The notes under the pieces were generated by a model. The model had not been told where the DNA came from and did no database searches. It saw only the letters and a list, made by a program, of their open reading frames with translations. Both the position numbers and the translations under genes were made by a program. A stretch of 64,000 nucleotides of DNA from Malurus cyaneus samueli. Taxonomy: Eukaryota; Chordata; Aves; Passeriformes; Maluridae. The DNA lies in the NCBI GenBank assembly GCA_009741485.1, contig CM019218.1, positions 45,222,840 to 45,286,839 of the forward strand. Direction: 5' to 3'. Of the stretch, positions 48,180 to 63,397 are shown piece by piece. How positions within the stretch are numbered: position 1 is the first letter of the stretch; every line of letters begins with the position of its first letter.

Positions 48180-51100
48180 TGAGGGTGGCTTAGATAAATT
48201 TAGATGATGACTTCATCTGACCAGTGTGCGCATCACTTTCAAAGTAAGGTTGTATTTTTTTTTCCCTAATTCCACACTCCAGAAAATAGCAAACCTTGTG
48301 GTTTCTACCCTGAGACAAACATTTCTTTTTCCCCTCTAGATAGCTGCTACTCCCCTTCAGGGGGAAGCCATATTTTGTGCATAACATCAGTGATACGAGC
48401 CTCTAATTGTACCTTAGAGCTTGTTAGAAAATACAAATGCTGGCATTTGGTAAAGAACTCTTCTATATTGTTGAATAACCAAAACCATTGGGGGAAAGAC
48501 CTCATAATTTTGCACAGTGAGGGTATTTGTTCTGAATTTTATCTCACAGTTGCTATAAATAATAACTATTTTCATAATAGATGACTTGCAGTCTGTAAAA
48601 GCAGGTCATTCCAATTATTACCTTCTTTTTCTTCCTGATGTTTCAATGACAGGAGATTTTTAGCAGCCATCAGCATTGCATACGTTTTTTTGTGTATGTG
48701 ACTACTCCATGGATACAAGATAAGGGGAAGGCTCCACTGGCTTATAGCAAGCTTTGTGTCCTTTTGGAAGGCAGGGTTTAAAAGGCCAAAACAACATTTA
48801 TGTTGGGTTTTGTAGCCCCATTCCTGCCTCCCACCAGCTTGCCAGCAGCACAGCTTTACTTTACTTGTGTAGAATGATAGTTGTTAAGTGAGCATTAAGG
48901 GGATGGGGAGAGTAGCACTTGAGAAGTTTCTTCTTTGAATAACAGAAGTACAGGGGCGTAGAACAGCTTGTTGAACCCGCTCACTGTTCCCAGCTGGTCT
49001 CTGAAATTTTGGTTGTCACAAGCAGTCCATGGGTTGTACATTGACAGTTGTTATGTGCAACTGTGGTGACAACAAAAACATCAGCAGCTTTTCCACACAG
49101 ACACTCTGGAGACCTGTTCTTACTGTTAGCTGTTGATTAGCTACCTACTCAAAAGGCAGGCTGCTGGATCTCCCTGGATACATTCCATGTGTTTCATTTT
49201 GCAGCTCATGCTGGTGTCTTGGACTTGACCAAAGTTTGGGATAATTACCAAATTGGGATACTTGGGGAAATACCATAAAATGGTAAGGAAGGCAGATCGT
49301 TGCAGGCCTGCTAATGGCAGTGAGAATCCACATGGCCTTGAGGTTTCATTTTTCTGCATTCTTGCAAGGTTTAGATCATAATGTTTAGGTCAGGAAACTT
49401 AGAAGCAAGCTAGGCATCTTGATTCAGCCTCCCTGAGAGAGTACTTGTTTTACCAGAAATGTTTTGGAAGCATTCCTTGGATATGTGATACCACTTTGGA
49501 ATTTATTATTCACTGAATTACACTTGCCTATCTGGTTTTTTTTATTATTATTTGTTTGTTTGTTTGATTTTGTGTTTTAAGGCAGGTTAATAAAGTATGC
49601 TTAATATGTTTTTCCTAGCATCATCCAGAGACTCTAGGGAAGGGAATTAATTGTATTCATCAGGCAGTGCATTTTTTTCTGGTGGTTCTGCAGACTCCTT
49701 TTTACTTTTTGGAACAAGACTTGCTGCTTGCTTCCTGTGCCTTGTCTGGTTGAGTATGGCTAGATCTGTTTATTTTCTTTTCTGGAACGCCTTCCATTTG
49801 GTACTCCAACAGCATCTGTTCCCTCATATTCAGTATCAGTATATATATTACCAGACTGGGGCTTGGCTGTAGCCATCTCCTTCAGGAGCATCTTCCTTGC
49901 CAGTGGAGATAATTGCCACTATTCCATTACCCTGACCAAAGCTTCTGCGCCTTAAGTCTGAGAATAGCAAGCTGGAGGGGTGGAATAATTTAAGTAGTTG
50001 CCTTGTTTCATTCCTCTTCTAAACATGGAAATCAGAGCCTGCAAACATTCATAAGATGAAAAGTTGGCACAGACGTGGTAATTTCTGTGAAACTGCAGAT
50101 GTGACTACTTTGTTATGAAACTGCTGGGAGCATCAAGAATTATTGTAACAAATCCTGTGACTAAAAAGTATGTAATAGCTATTTTGTTGGGTTGGTGATT
50201 GCTTTTGCACTTTAGACCCTGTTAGGAAATGGTCACGTAATTAAAATTGTTATTATTTTCTTTTAAATTAGAGGGGGACTTTCCTCATACTTGTATGATG
50301 CCTGATGTGCACTAACAGGCACAAGGAGCTGAGTACCCAAATGCTGTCTGTATTTCAGCCTGGTAGCTAATTGTTTTTATACATATTTTCAGGTGTAATA
50401 AATTGCTATAAGCATATGTAACATTCTCCGTGCTATGTACATTTTCTAACGTACATCATTTCTCATTTATATATATTGTCCCCAAGGCAGGCACTGCCAC
50501 TTTCTCTTTTATCTCTTTTGAGCTTTTTGCATCATGTACAACAGTGTCTGTCCTGAATTTTTAAGGAAAAAACATCATTCCTTTGAATTTCCTATGAGCT
50601 CTCTAGCCCTGTAACCCCTCAGACTCCTGATTGCAAACACTGTAGATCTTGAATATAGTTTTGGCCATTGTCACAGGTCTGTTTGTTGCCAGTGGGATCA
50701 CAAATGGAGATTCAGTGCTCTAAAGTTACGTAGTGATGTTCAGTAATGAGCCAGCAATTAAGCAACTATGTTTTATCTGCAGTGTAGTCTTTGCAACTCA
50801 GAACATCAATTTTCAGTCTGTTATCTTGAGTAGATTAGATTATATGAGTTTAAATTGAGAACAGTTGCTTTGTGTTAGCCTTGGGCATGACTTTAACATT
50901 AAACTTAGTAACTTCAATAAAGGCATGTTTTAATCCCCAAAAATTATGCCAGTGGTAAGATACTGATTAGGCATGATGCTGATTCTTGTGTTTAGACAGA
51001 AGAGCCTGTTGTCTGTGTATCCAGGATTTAGAAAAATATTCTCTTCTGCTTGGCAAGCTTGCTTCAAAGTCCTGCTAATGCTAACTCTGGCTTCACTGTA

Positions 51101-54100
51101 TTCTGTCACAGTCTAGTGGCCTGGGATTTGTAAAGCTGTGCCTATGAGATTGCTGATTACACTGGGAAGAGAAGGCAGGCCAAAGCTAGCTGGAATAGTG
51201 TCTTCTGTCATTTGGGAATTTGTTTTATTAAGACATCTGCCTTACTCCCTTGGTTGTTGATGCTGAACAGAAATTGAGAGTAGGTCTCTAAGCTAATTTA
51301 TTGTCTGTCCTTGAAACCGGATGTTTATTCCAGTCTGGATTATAGAGTTTCCTATCTGTGTCTACAAGCTTTTCTTCTTTTTTTTTCTGCAGCTGATACC
51401 AATCTCTGCTGCTCTGTGCATGGCTTCCACCCTGTCCATCTGTGTCTGTCACCTCTCCAGCCCAAGTGTCAGCTCCTGTAGCTTTGTATTTTTCTTCCTC
51501 TCAGAAAGAGCTGAGTAACCTTCTGCCACAAAGGTTTCAAACCAGGGAAGTACAAACTGCCCTCTTTGTCCGCTACATCCTGTCAGATTAGCAGCTTCTG
51601 ATTGATAGTGGTATTGCCAAGTATGAAAGAGGCAGCTTTTCCCCAGGAGCTATGGAATCCCTTGTTCGTACAGGGCTTTATCATGGACTGAAATGAGCTG
51701 ATGGCCACCACCACAGGATACAGGAAAGTAATTTGCTTCTGTTTTTTTGTTCCTTTTCTGTAACTGATTGCTGTGGACATTGTTCTGATTCTGAGAACAC
51801 GGCAGGTATTCAGAGACATCATCTTGATGTCCTGGAAAATGCCTCATTAATCCAGCCAGCCATTTTTAGGCCTTTTCCTGGAATATTGAACTTAAGTATT
51901 GCGTTTTCCTCATTGTAATTGCTAATTTTCTTCCTTGGTTGCTGCATGATTTTAGGAGCTGATGCTTCATAAGTTAGCAGAGGTAGAGATGAGCAGAAAT
52001 CTGAGATCCTGCTAACATGTCAGGCTAGATAAAGACTTACTTGCTTATCATAGCGATTTGCATGGTATTGGTGTTTCGTCCTCGAGAAGCTTTTTTTTTC
52101 ATGTTGTTCAAGAATGTGTCTCAGACCTTAGATCAGTATAAATTTCAGAACTCCTCCGCTGTGCTAATCCCTCATTGCATTGTTTTGGAGCTGTTAATTG
52201 ATGATCATTCTGAATGCTTAATGCATTTTGGTTGAGGATTTCTAAACCTTTTTCTGGCGTACTCAATGACACTTGTGGTTGATGCAGAGAGTGGTTTTGG
52301 GGAAGCAAAGGGATTGGAAGGCAGAAGAAGCTGTTTCTCTTTTGTGTCTTTTGTGTGCAGCAAGAGCTGGAAGGGGTGAGAGACTGATTGTTCCTATTCC
52401 CCTCTGCACCTGCCAGGCTCTTCACATTTGAAGAGTACGATGCAGAAGCAGAGCTCCATCTGCTGATGTTCCCTTTTATGTGAGATAGCTCCTCAAAGAA
52501 GGGGGTCATACATAAATGACTTTGCTGACCCGTGTTTCTGTTTATATACCATATCATGTGTGTGGACCTGTTGTGAACTACTGCACAGAAAAGGAAAAGT
52601 AAGAAAACAAGTCAATTCCAGGGCTGGAGAAAATAAGCACCCCTTTCAGTTGTATGTAGGTCATAATTTCTAAGCAAGGTTTAGCATCTTCACAAAACTC
52701 GGACCAAGATAACTTCAGAAGTTACCCCGAAATGAAGCTCGGTTTCTCTTCGTGTTGAACTTTGATGGCAGAGGGACCAAGGTCAGACTGTGTGGTGTTG
52801 ACTGGTAAGCTGGGAAATTTCAAGGCCTGTCCACACAGGCATAGCTATTGTTTTCTGTCTGAAAGGATTCTTAAGCTCAGCTGAGGGGTAAAAGCTTCTC
52901 TTCTGTTTTGGTTTGAAGTGGTGTCTAGGGAAGAGGAAAACAGTATTGGCAGCAGCTTCATTTGCTTTGAGTATTATGTCTGTCTATTCCCTGGAGAACT
53001 CATTAATTTTTAAGGCTGTGGCAGCAAGAGGCTAAATGAATACTGCAGTGATACCCTGATGATTTGAGACAGTACATTCATCCTTTTGGGATAACGAGTT
53101 CTGCTCCCTTCAGACATGTGTGGCACCCCGAGATCGCTGGGTCAGTTTAACCTGACAAGGCAGCTATTTAGAAAACAGGAAGATGTTGTTTGGTGGAATG
53201 TGTGGAAACGAGAAAACTGTTCTTTTTGGAGCATTATCTGTTCTCTGATTGAATCTTCCTTAAGATTCATTTACCTTTGCTAGTAAACTCCATCTGTTTG
53301 TAGAAAGGGAATTATGCAAGAAGGTCAAGCTTTCCGTGGTTTATGCTGGGGAAACAATAGTATGTGAAAGACAAGGCTGTGAGTTACATTGATTTCTCCT
53401 CAGTAACTGTGAGTCAGGATGAGTGTCGATTGTTGATTTACAGGATCTTAATGCTGTGAATGCATAAGATTCCCAAATGTGGCTGTGTTAAGGGTGGTCA
53501 TGTATATATGGCCCTCTGGAAGCCTGTAATGTCCGAATACTTAATACAATCAAAATTAAAACAATTCTGTCCTGCTGTGGAAAGTCTAGTATCAGTCAGG
53601 GTGGGGGAGCTTCTGAGTCTTGACCTAGGAACTGAGTTGTTATACCCAACTTCCTTTCTAAGGAAAGTCATAGCAGACTGCCACTGCCTTCCAAGGCATG
53701 GCCTGAACTCTATGAGAAACATGTGGCTTTTTAAAAAATGGGTAGGTGCTTCAAAGCAGTGGTAATCAATGCTGAGCTGGCAATAACAAGCAGGAGAGGC
53801 CCTGGAGCCCTGGTACCAGTTTGCTGTCATCTGTCACACAGCCACAATACACAGGGGAAGGATAAAACGGGGATCCTTGCATGCCCTGCTGTTGGGATTG
53901 CAGTTCGTGAGTGGGACGGACCTGGCTGCAACCAAGTCCTGAGGCGCTCTGCAGACAGCTCTTGGGCATGTGCACCACTGTGAAGAGACCAGGAGTTTTG
54001 AAAGATACAGGACATTTAGAGGAACCTAGGACAGTGAAGGATGGAAGCAGTCAAACAATGAGCCTCAATTCAGTACTGAAAGCACTTACTGGCTTTTTTT

Positions 54101-57100
54101 TTTTGAGCTTACCATCCTTACTTTTAACACTACTGGCCTTACCTGAGTACTGAGACCATTTTAATGCAGATCTGGATGGTCATGAAGTGCCTCTGTCTGC
54201 TCTGTCCATTCTCTTAACAATGTCTAATGCTGCTAGCCCCCTGCACTACTGCAATCCATTTCCAAGAACTGGAAATCAGAGGCGTGCAGTCTTATCTGGC
54301 TGATGGGGCTGGAAACTGTAGGGGCTCCAAATTAGAAGTGATGTAGCTTCTAGTTAAAAAGATACCATGAAATACTCCACATTTAAACATCAAGGGGAGA
54401 GTAATGCCCTGTCTAATGTCAATTGCATTGAGTACATAAAGGTCTTCTATGTACTGTATATTTCATCATGTTTGCAAGTTTATGGTGCTTATCTTCCTGG
54501 ACGGTAAACATCATCAGCCCCGTGATGGAAGAAAGATCAAGCTCTCTAAACCAAGAATAGCAGAGAAAGTATAGATGGTCTGAGATCCAGACCACAGAAG
54601 CAGCTCTGTGCTTTAAGACCCATGGCTGTAAATGTTTACTTAGACACTGGGGATCCCTCACTCTTTAGGGAGATGATAGCAACTTGTGTCCCACTGAGAT
54701 GAGGATCAAGAGCACTTACAAACACCAGGATTCAGCCTTAAATGCCTGCCAAAATGTTCTCTGCCTTTAGAACTTGTAATAGTTCAATGATTCTCCTTTT
54801 TTTTCTAATTTCATTTTTTTTTTTAATTTTTTTAATTAGAGCATTAAATCCAATCTACTATGGTAGTAATACTTTCTTCCCATCTCTCTTCCTGGACCGG
54901 AACCCTGTATATAATTTTTTTTTGTAAGTTCCAGGTTTGTTTCGCTAACATGTGAGGGATTTAAAACCTAAATGCTGGCACAACCTTAACTAACCTATTG
55001 CAAATGTGTCACTATTCATTAAGAACTCTCTAGGGTGCAGTATGTTCCTTGGTGGATTGGCTTCCTGGAAATTTAATGGCACTTTGTGAATTGGCATCCA
55101 ATTTTGTGTTTAGTCTATCTCCTGCTACTATAGAAAGCAATTTTGATTCTGATAATTTGAGAGATTCTGTTTTGCTTTGCTTTACTTTCATGCTGTACTT
55201 TAGGCAGGAGGATAAGTCAGCTGGTGTGATCTTTAAGAAACAGTACAAAGAACGATTTCTTTGAGTCCACTTACTCTTCTAGAAATTAAGCAGGATATTG
55301 ATGCCTAGCCATCAGTAACCAGTTGAATTCCTATCTGACCTGTTGGGGAAGTTCAGTTAAGTTCAGAAAAGGCACCTGACACTTGTGTGTAAATTCTATC
55401 TTTATTTCTTTTCAGTTATTTTATGGAGGTTGAGATAAGAATTATAGGGTGCTGTGGGATTTACTTAGTTCTAGGTACAACTGGGGGGGAGATCATTTTG
55501 CTTCATCACATTAATGTGTTGAATTGTTTTCATTATGGCATGCTACAATATTCTGAAGTACTTGCAACTTTCCATACAGCATTTTTGTGCAGTAATTTCG
55601 TAAACAACTTTGTGCATGGATGTAGTAATTCTGGAATAGTTATTGTTTAAATACTCATCCTTTTATACTGTGACGTAACTTGCAGACAAATATCTGTAGA
55701 CAAATTCATGAATGTTACATAGCTTTGGGGAGCTCTAGCTGTAAGACCCAAAGTGGCCTGTGTAGAAGAAATTATTTTGGGTGTAATTGCTTAGAGAAAA
55801 TATTTTTTTTTTTATAAGATCAACCCCCTTAAAAATTACCATTTTGTTTTCACCTTGTTTCTTGTCAAATACTTTCCAAGTCATTTCATTTAAATGCTTA
55901 TGTGAGAACCATTATTTCCTATTTTTTTTCTTTTTTTTTTTAAGAGAGAGTAAATGAGTTAGTGGGTCATATAAAATGCTTCACTCCAAAATCAACTGTC
56001 CTTTTCAAAGCACTAAAATCAGTGGTTAATTTACAGATAAAGCAAGGGGAAAGTTACAGCTGTGCATAGAGGTGGATGCAGAACTGAGTTTAAGTGGTGA
56101 AAGGGTGACTGACTGTGGGGCTGGACAAAATCTCATGTGTTCATATCAAATTTCTCGGATGTAACTGCAGTCTGCATCACAAGTGTCAGTGCTAATGGCC
56201 AGAAGGTGCTTACTCTCTCTGTAATCTCCTAGAAAGATGACCTTGAAAGATTGTGTGCATTTTTCTGGGGTTGTAAGACTGGACTCAAAACTGACTTTGT
56301 GGATCTGGTATTCTTAATACTCTTAGGACTCCTAGGCATAAGAATGTAGTAATTTCTAAGCTTGCTGTTGTGCTTTGTGAAATCCAGTGAGAGGGAATTA
56401 TTCTTACTGTGTGAAGACTGAGAACTAAGGAAGATATTGGCCACTTGTAGTGGCAGGATCTGTAGTGGAATTTTCGTCTGTTATGTGGGAGGCTTAGGTT
56501 TCATCAGTGGAGAATTTAATTACCCTGTTTCACTGAGGTTGGATTTTTACAGAGCTGTAACTCTGTGTACCTCGCAGAATCTGCATGAGAGCAGAGCTGA
56601 TTTGTGTTGAGACAGATCTCCCACACGGCTGTGAAAACAAGTGCACAAATTCAGAGTAGCTGGATGTAAATCTGAAGTAACTGTCATGGAGATTGATGTT
56701 CTCTCTAGGAGTTAATCTACATTTACATCAGGGAGATTGTGACCAGAATCTCCCAGCATTCATCTTTGCTAGACTTTAGTAGCTCACTAAATTAATTGCT
56801 AAATTAACTAGAGATGGTTGATTACTGTAGATGCTTCCCACATATTTCTTCTGTCTTATTGTCATCAGATTTAAAGACAGAGCTCCACTGGATCAGACCA
56901 GATCTTACCTGTTCTGAACTCCTGCTTGTCAAAGCTGTTCCCTTCAGCTAGGTGTGAACGCTGAGAGCAGTCAGCAGACATTACACCAATGAAGTAACTG
57001 CAGTACACTGCAGTCCTCAGGAATCTAACCCTGTGCACATTTGGGTCAAAACCAGCAGGGACATGGTAGCCCATATTGCTGAAGGCAGAATGAGCAAGGG

Positions 57101-59102
57101 GTTAGGGAGGTCCTGCAAGGTAATCTCAGATTATCCTTGAAAGCTGGCCTTGCCAGTTTCTATAGTGGAGTGGAGCAGTGTGAGACTTCTACTTGACATA
57201 AGTACAGTGGTCTGTGTGAAGCACTTTCACTACTGAGATGTGAAGCAGCTCATGCTGCTTCTTGGATATCTCAAATCAAAGCACCTCTTCCCTTGTGTGT
57301 TAGACTGCAGTTGCTTTGGTGCTTTGTTAATTCTGCACAAAAGAGGTCATAACATGAAGTACCTCATGGTAAAATACTCATTTGCAGTATTCAAGGACAT
57401 TGGAAGGAAATGCCCAGAGCTATTCCTTCAAAGTCTGGCAACATTGAAGCACCTGGAAATTATGCCTCCCTTCCTCTTCAGGTTTCACAATAGACATTAC
57501 GCTGAAAGAGAACACCTTTCTTGTATGTCTTTTGTATGGCTTAAATGAAACTGGGATGCCAAAAGGATGGGCTATGTCTGATCCTGCTGTAGTCTGGGCA
57601 ATGAGATTTTATGACAACCTTACTTGAAAACTAAATTTAGGTTCTGTTTCAGGTCCCTCCAGAATGGAGGCAGAGCAGCACAGTTAAAGGAAACCAACTT
57701 GGGAAGCTCTAATGCCCTTGAGAATAGTAAAAGGATCTGGGCTAGAGGTGAAAGTAAAATTAAATTATGTCTCTATTTAATAAAAGTTCCTTATTTTTAA
57801 CTAAACATGTTGTTAGGTCCCAACAGAGAATCTGTCCAAACAACATGAATTTAAAAGTCACCCATGTTTTTACACATGTGCCTAACAACCTCGCAGACTT
57901 TGGCCTTCACTTTGAACTGGTCTGCCTCCCAACAGCCTGCAGTGTGAACTGGGAGGGCCTGGTCATGCTGGCTGATGAGCATGGAGTGAAGATGTAAGGA
58001 TGTAATAAATGGGTGATCATCTTTCTTGCCTGCATGCAAAAGTAAAGGCATCGTGCCAAGCAAATATGCGCATTAGATGACTAACAGCTCCCACACTGTC
58101 AGTGTAGGCAGAGAATATGCAATGCAGCCACATATGTGTCTCAGAATCATACCAGGTGCTTTTTATTCTTAATGTTTGGTTTTGTTTTTAAATAGGAGTT
58201 CAGATCTGTGAGCAGGATGTTTATCTCTATGCACAGAAAACAATATTGGTCATAGCTTTTAATATATGATCGAGTTTTTAAAACTACCAGCTGATATATC
58301 TGTTGCGAGTGGCATCAGAATTTCAAGTAAGTGCTATAAATGCTCTCTAGGATAGCTGTGCAGATCGTGTAATTTTCTGACTTTACCTTTATTCAATGAC
58401 TAGAAAATATCTTTCTAAGATAAGAGAAAGAAAGTGAGATTTTTTTTTTTCAGTGGGAATATTGTTGTAAAGACTTGTATTTAATGTTTGGGTTTGTATT
58501 TAGTTTTTTTTATATTAATATTTTTGCCCTGATTGAAGTTAGAGCACTCTTTCTTTGGGTAAAATGGGTAGGAGTTGTTCACAGAAATTAGTATGCTGTA
58601 ACAAAGGAGTTGAATTTCATTTGATACTTGCTTAGCCTTAATTTTTCAATGTACATATGGATGTACAATGAGCTGAACCCCCAGGGAAGTCCTGTAAATC
58701 CCTCTAAGCAGAGTGCAGTTCACCTTAGCATTTAATCTTGCAGTGAGCTTCCACTGAAGAGGGTCCCCTTTCCATTCCCCCAGTGATGGCTAATCCACCC
58801 CCTGCCCCTGCTAATTAATTGGTTCTGTCAGTTCTACAAACTGAAGCAGCAGCCTTGTTGCTGCGCAGATAGCTAAAACAGGGGGATAGGATGCAGTAGA
58901 GGAAACTGAACAGGATGAAACAAGCCCCTCTCTTTCTGCAGCAGGGTCAAGTTAGATCATCTCAAATGCAGCGCACAGTGAACCTGAAGTGTTGAAGGTT
59001 TGGATAGTGGACTCATTTTAATTCCCCAAGAAATATTAGGGATCCTTTGAGCTATGAACTCTACAGCCACAGAATGGTAGGCAGTCTATTGAGCTGGATC
59101 TT

Positions 59103-59125
59103 AAAAAAAAAAAAAAAAAAAAAAA
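59103..59125. repeat. Poly-A tract
   Basis: About 23 consecutive A. No retrogene or SINE body precedes it, so it is a simple homopolymer rather than the tail of a recognised retrotransposon. Confidence 0.9.
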
Positions 59126-60764
59126 GAGAAGCAGGAAACCAAAGACAAATTCTCAAACCACCAAGCTACAGTTCTATGGCTTCACAGCCAGATGATCCAG
59201 TGTTCAATGAACAGACCTCTGTTTTGCCAGAGCTAAAAATTCTGCAAGTTTATCATGCTTTTTACTGACATCTCATAAGCATAACAGTATGGAAGAAAGC
59301 AGACTTCCAGACTGCAGGTAGAGAAGAACCAAAGTCCTCGGATGTTTTCCAGGACATGCTCTCATTGACATTGGCAGAATCTGTCAGTATCTGCTTAACA
59401 CTGAGTAACTGTCTGATGACAAACTAATTTTTGAATTTGGGAAGAAACAAAGCCTTTTTTTCCCCTTACAGAGCTATTTAGTAGCGTATGTAACATCGCT
59501 TGGTCTCTATTTACTCTCTTTGAAATACCTTTTTCTTCTTTCTTGATCTGACAATAAGCTGGCATTTGGATCCCTTATCCAGGGATTTGTTTTTGCCAAT
59601 AAAAATTGCTCTTATGTGGACTAGCAGTTAGAAAAGCCTGTGCAGAATGACTGGGATGGCACTCCACAGATAGTCTGCATTATATAAGCTGAGTTTTCTA
59701 CTCAGGTAGTTAATTAAACTTGGTCTTCAGATCCCAAGACAGAAACCGCTTATGTGCACACTTATTTTAATAATGTGTTTTCTGTTCCTCTGCCCATGGA
59801 TATTTAGCCCCGTCTTCTGGTTTGTCCATTCTCAAGAGGGAGAAAAGGGGATGTAAGGACAAAGCGGAAGTGTGTGGCTCCATGTAGTCTCATTTTGGGC
59901 AATTAGTCTTGTCTGATTGGGGGTTGTAGATGGAGTGAGGGAACATCTTACGACATCACTACGGATTGCCTGAATGATGTGTCCTTTGGAATAGATGCTA
60001 TGTCCTTCCCAGAAGAGGGGAAAAAATGAACAGTAGTAACAAACCATGTTATCATTTTGTGTTCCATCCTCTGCAATTGCATTGCTCTTCTGTGATGGTG
60101 CTCCTGCACATTAACCTGCTATGTTACCCTGCCCATGCCAGGGTATGGATACAGATAATTGTGTGTGCCATTCTTTGCTTGCATCTGGGCAGACCATGTC
60201 ATTGTTTTCAGCAAAAATTAATGTGGCAGCTTAAAAACACGGAATTTTTCTCATACATAGCACAAGATAAAATCACTCTTGCTTCCATGAAGTAGTCTGA
60301 ATGTGCTTCTTTGTATTTGCTACCAGAAATTTGGCAATTGCTCCTCAGTCCTCTGTGATACATCCTCTAGAGATTTCACACAGATCAAAAATAGGTGCAG
60401 AAATCTTCTCTTAACTTCAAGCTTGGTTTTGCTGGCACTTTGGCTCACGAGTGAGTGCTCCTGTAACTAGTTTTACCTCCTTGTGTCAGAATGACAAAGG
60501 ACATACCAGAGTTTTTAAAGAAAGGTCACACAGTTGTATTGCTTTTATTGTTTAAGGTGAGTTGCTTTTCTGAAACTACTTGGCCTTGAAGGTTTTCCTT
60601 GTATTCAAGGGCAGATGGAATTATGTCTTCTACATCAGTGTATAGTAGGTGTAAATGCTGCCAAATATGAATATTGTTTTCGCATCAGTTTTGCACTGAT
60701 AGTAACTTCTAGTTCTTAGTTAATTGAGAATAAGCCTTTGTGCATTTTCAGAGGCAGGAGTGAT

Positions 60765-60799
60765 TTCCTGGTATTTTCTTGCTTTCCTGGTATTTTCTT
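60765..60799. repeat. Short tandem duplication, TTTCCTGGTATTTTCTT twice
   Basis: Two copies of a 17-base unit with a short spacer. Local replication slippage, no apparent function. Confidence 0.8.
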
Positions 60800-63397
60800 T
60801 TGATCATTTATATACTGTTGGAGATGGGCCATATTAGGCAATAGATGGGTATTTCTGTCAACAGTGTAAAACTGCACCTGTCCCCAAGTTACATGATGGG
60901 GAAGGAGGAAGCAGAGGAGGAATGCTTGAGTTTGGAGGCAGTGTAAAGAAAGGAATTAAGTGTGGAGCCTGGCAAGGAACCTGCACTGAATGCAGACTAC
61001 AACAGTAGCATATAGCTTAAGAAGAGGTAACTATCGAAGACCTTCAACACTAACTCTAATTCATTTGGTCTCTCTGGAAATGTCATGATACTAAGTTCTT
61101 TGCACACTGTGTGTAAAGGAAACAGTTTTGTCTGAGCATTTGCATATTGTGGTGGACTGCAGGCACTAAGAGAGGCCAAATAAAGCATTTGGGGTTACTG
61201 TCATTGTAAACAGTTCTGGTTGTCTAAAAACTGAGTGTGATTAAATCATCTCGTGTCAGCTGAACCACAGTGACTGTGTGTAAACATTTGCAGTCGACTA
61301 TTTCAAAAGCACAGACCACATCTGGCTTGAATTTTGGACTGAGAGCATGCAGAGTTAATTATATTTCAACTCAACAGAAATAATAACTCTATATGCTGGG
61401 ACAGCCTGTTCACATACCAGAGCCCTTTGTGTCAAGACACAGAAGAGCTGTATAGAGAAGTATAACATCCTTTATTAGGTCACTTGATGTACTTTAAGGA
61501 TATAATCTGACCTTCAGTAGTGAGCCAAAAGATGCCAATTCCTTGTATCCTGTGGCAGTCCCTTATGAAATACAGTTATTCTTTTGTTCTGCACCTCACG
61601 GCCGTTCTGCTGGAGTGATGTGAGTGCATTGCAAAGCCTGTTTCTCAAGAGTTGTTGCACACAACTGTCAGTTATGTCAGTGACAAAGTTGAGGGGCAAT
61701 GGGGATGCTGATGACAGACTCAAACTATCCATGCTGTCTTTTTATGGTGCTTGTTAAGTTGTTATGAGTAGCACCTGGAATGTAAAAGAAAATTGACTTC
61801 CTTGGGGACTTGCCTGCAAGATGTATTTTCTGGGTTACAGCATGGACTGAGAAATCACATCAGAAAACAAACTTAATAAAAACATCTAGCTAAAAAAATA
61901 ATTGGCTGTCACATTTTCCTAGGAGAGAGGGAGAAGTGTTTTTAAGTGGCTATAAAAGTATAAATACCACTTCTATGATGTATTCTTATTTTTTTCTGAT
62001 TGTAGGAATAACTTTTGGATTATGTTTTGATACACATCATGTACACAGACAATAATTCTTATTCTCAGACTTATATACCGTGTTCGTATTACTACAAGTG
62101 AAGGAGACAGTATATTTACAGGCCTTTACAACCAATTTCATCCCTTAGTAATTCCTTGTCCTGGGTGGCAGAGGATTGCTTAGTGCTAAGATGTGCTACA
62201 TTGGATGAGATTTTTTTTTAGGTGTGCCTCAGATGCTACCCTGCTAGCTTGCTTCTTTACCAGGATGCTGCTGTCCTCTTGTATCTTGGTGTCTTCTAAG
62301 AATGACTTGCTTTTAAATACATTTTTTAAATATGTGGTTGTGCTTATGTCTATGCAGTGATCTCCTCATGTCCCAGTGTCAGAGGTGATATGTGGATGTC
62401 TAAATAGTCTTGAATTTATTAGCCTGTTCAGAATTACATCAGTTTCTATGCCAAGGATTTCAACAGTACCTCTGTAGGAGAGAGCACTTCAGAGTTTAGC
62501 CTTTTAAATTTTCGTTCTTCAGGAGACTTCTTGATGGGGTTTGTGAGGCACTGTGTTTTGGCATCAATATAAAGAGTTCTGTCTGTCTGTATGGGCTGTG
62601 GAAGAGACTGTGAACCAACTGGCCTGATGTTCACAGTGCACAGTCGTTTAGAAGTAGATGACAAATTCCACAAGCTTTGAAGGCAGAACACTTTATAATC
62701 TGGACAAAAAATACATCCCTGCCCCTTCCCTTAGCTGAATTCATGAAGGAGGAAAAGGTCCTTGCAGTTTGTTAGAGGTGACTTTCTTTCTGTGTGCCTA
62801 TATGACCCTCTTTGCCCATGTTTTTGCCATGCTCTGTGGGGCAGTTGGTTATATGGTCTCTGAAATTATGATGGACTGTTCACAAATCATGTGTTCAGTT
62901 AGCCCCACTGTGTAGTAGGTATGACACATTCAATAGTCCTTCACAAATGAGGGGTTTTGTCTTGTACTCACAGACCTTTAAGCCTTCTCTGAGATTTTAG
63001 TGAAATGGGGCATTATGATTTCAGCTGAAGGCTTTTTCCATATGGTACAGATGGCTCCTAGGGGAGCTTGGTTCATGGATCGCCTCCTTTTCCATAAATA
63101 CTGGAAGATTTTATGGTACACTCCCTTTAGATACCTGTAAGCCTTCTGGCAGATCCCAGTTCCTTTTTCAGACAACAAGTAAAAGCAAGTTCATCAATAA
63201 TAATATGGCTATATACTTCATCCCCTTTCCACATTTCACCTCACTCCACACATCAATGGGTTGACACTTTCTGTATGGTTGAACAGCTCATCACAGTCTT
63301 GTCGAATTTATTGTCAAGAAGAATTGTGTGTAAAAGCCCTGAATGGTTCTTAGACATCCGATAGTGTTAAAGCTTAGATTTTTCTCGTATTTTTCAG

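Larger units (their letters stand above)
43571..63397 (+). other. Probable long first intron
   Basis: About 20 kb of AT-rich sequence between the CpG island and the exon at 63398. I found no recognised mobile element, RNA gene or clear coding exon. It contains homopolymers (T-rich near 44551, G/A near 47034-47060, T-rich 54798-54833, A23 near 59103-59125), a GTTT/ATT simple repeat near 49543-49567, and short tandem duplications at 48126-48179 and 60765-60799. Small candidate exons such as 46452-46513 are possible but unproven. Intron status depends on the island and exon belonging to one gene. Confidence 0.5.

Noticed and set aside
52108..52557. 149-codon minus-strand ORF, one of the longest outside GC-rich DNA
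   Set aside because: No recognisable family, no repeat of retroposon origin and no splice context. A frame of this length can arise by chance in 64 kb.
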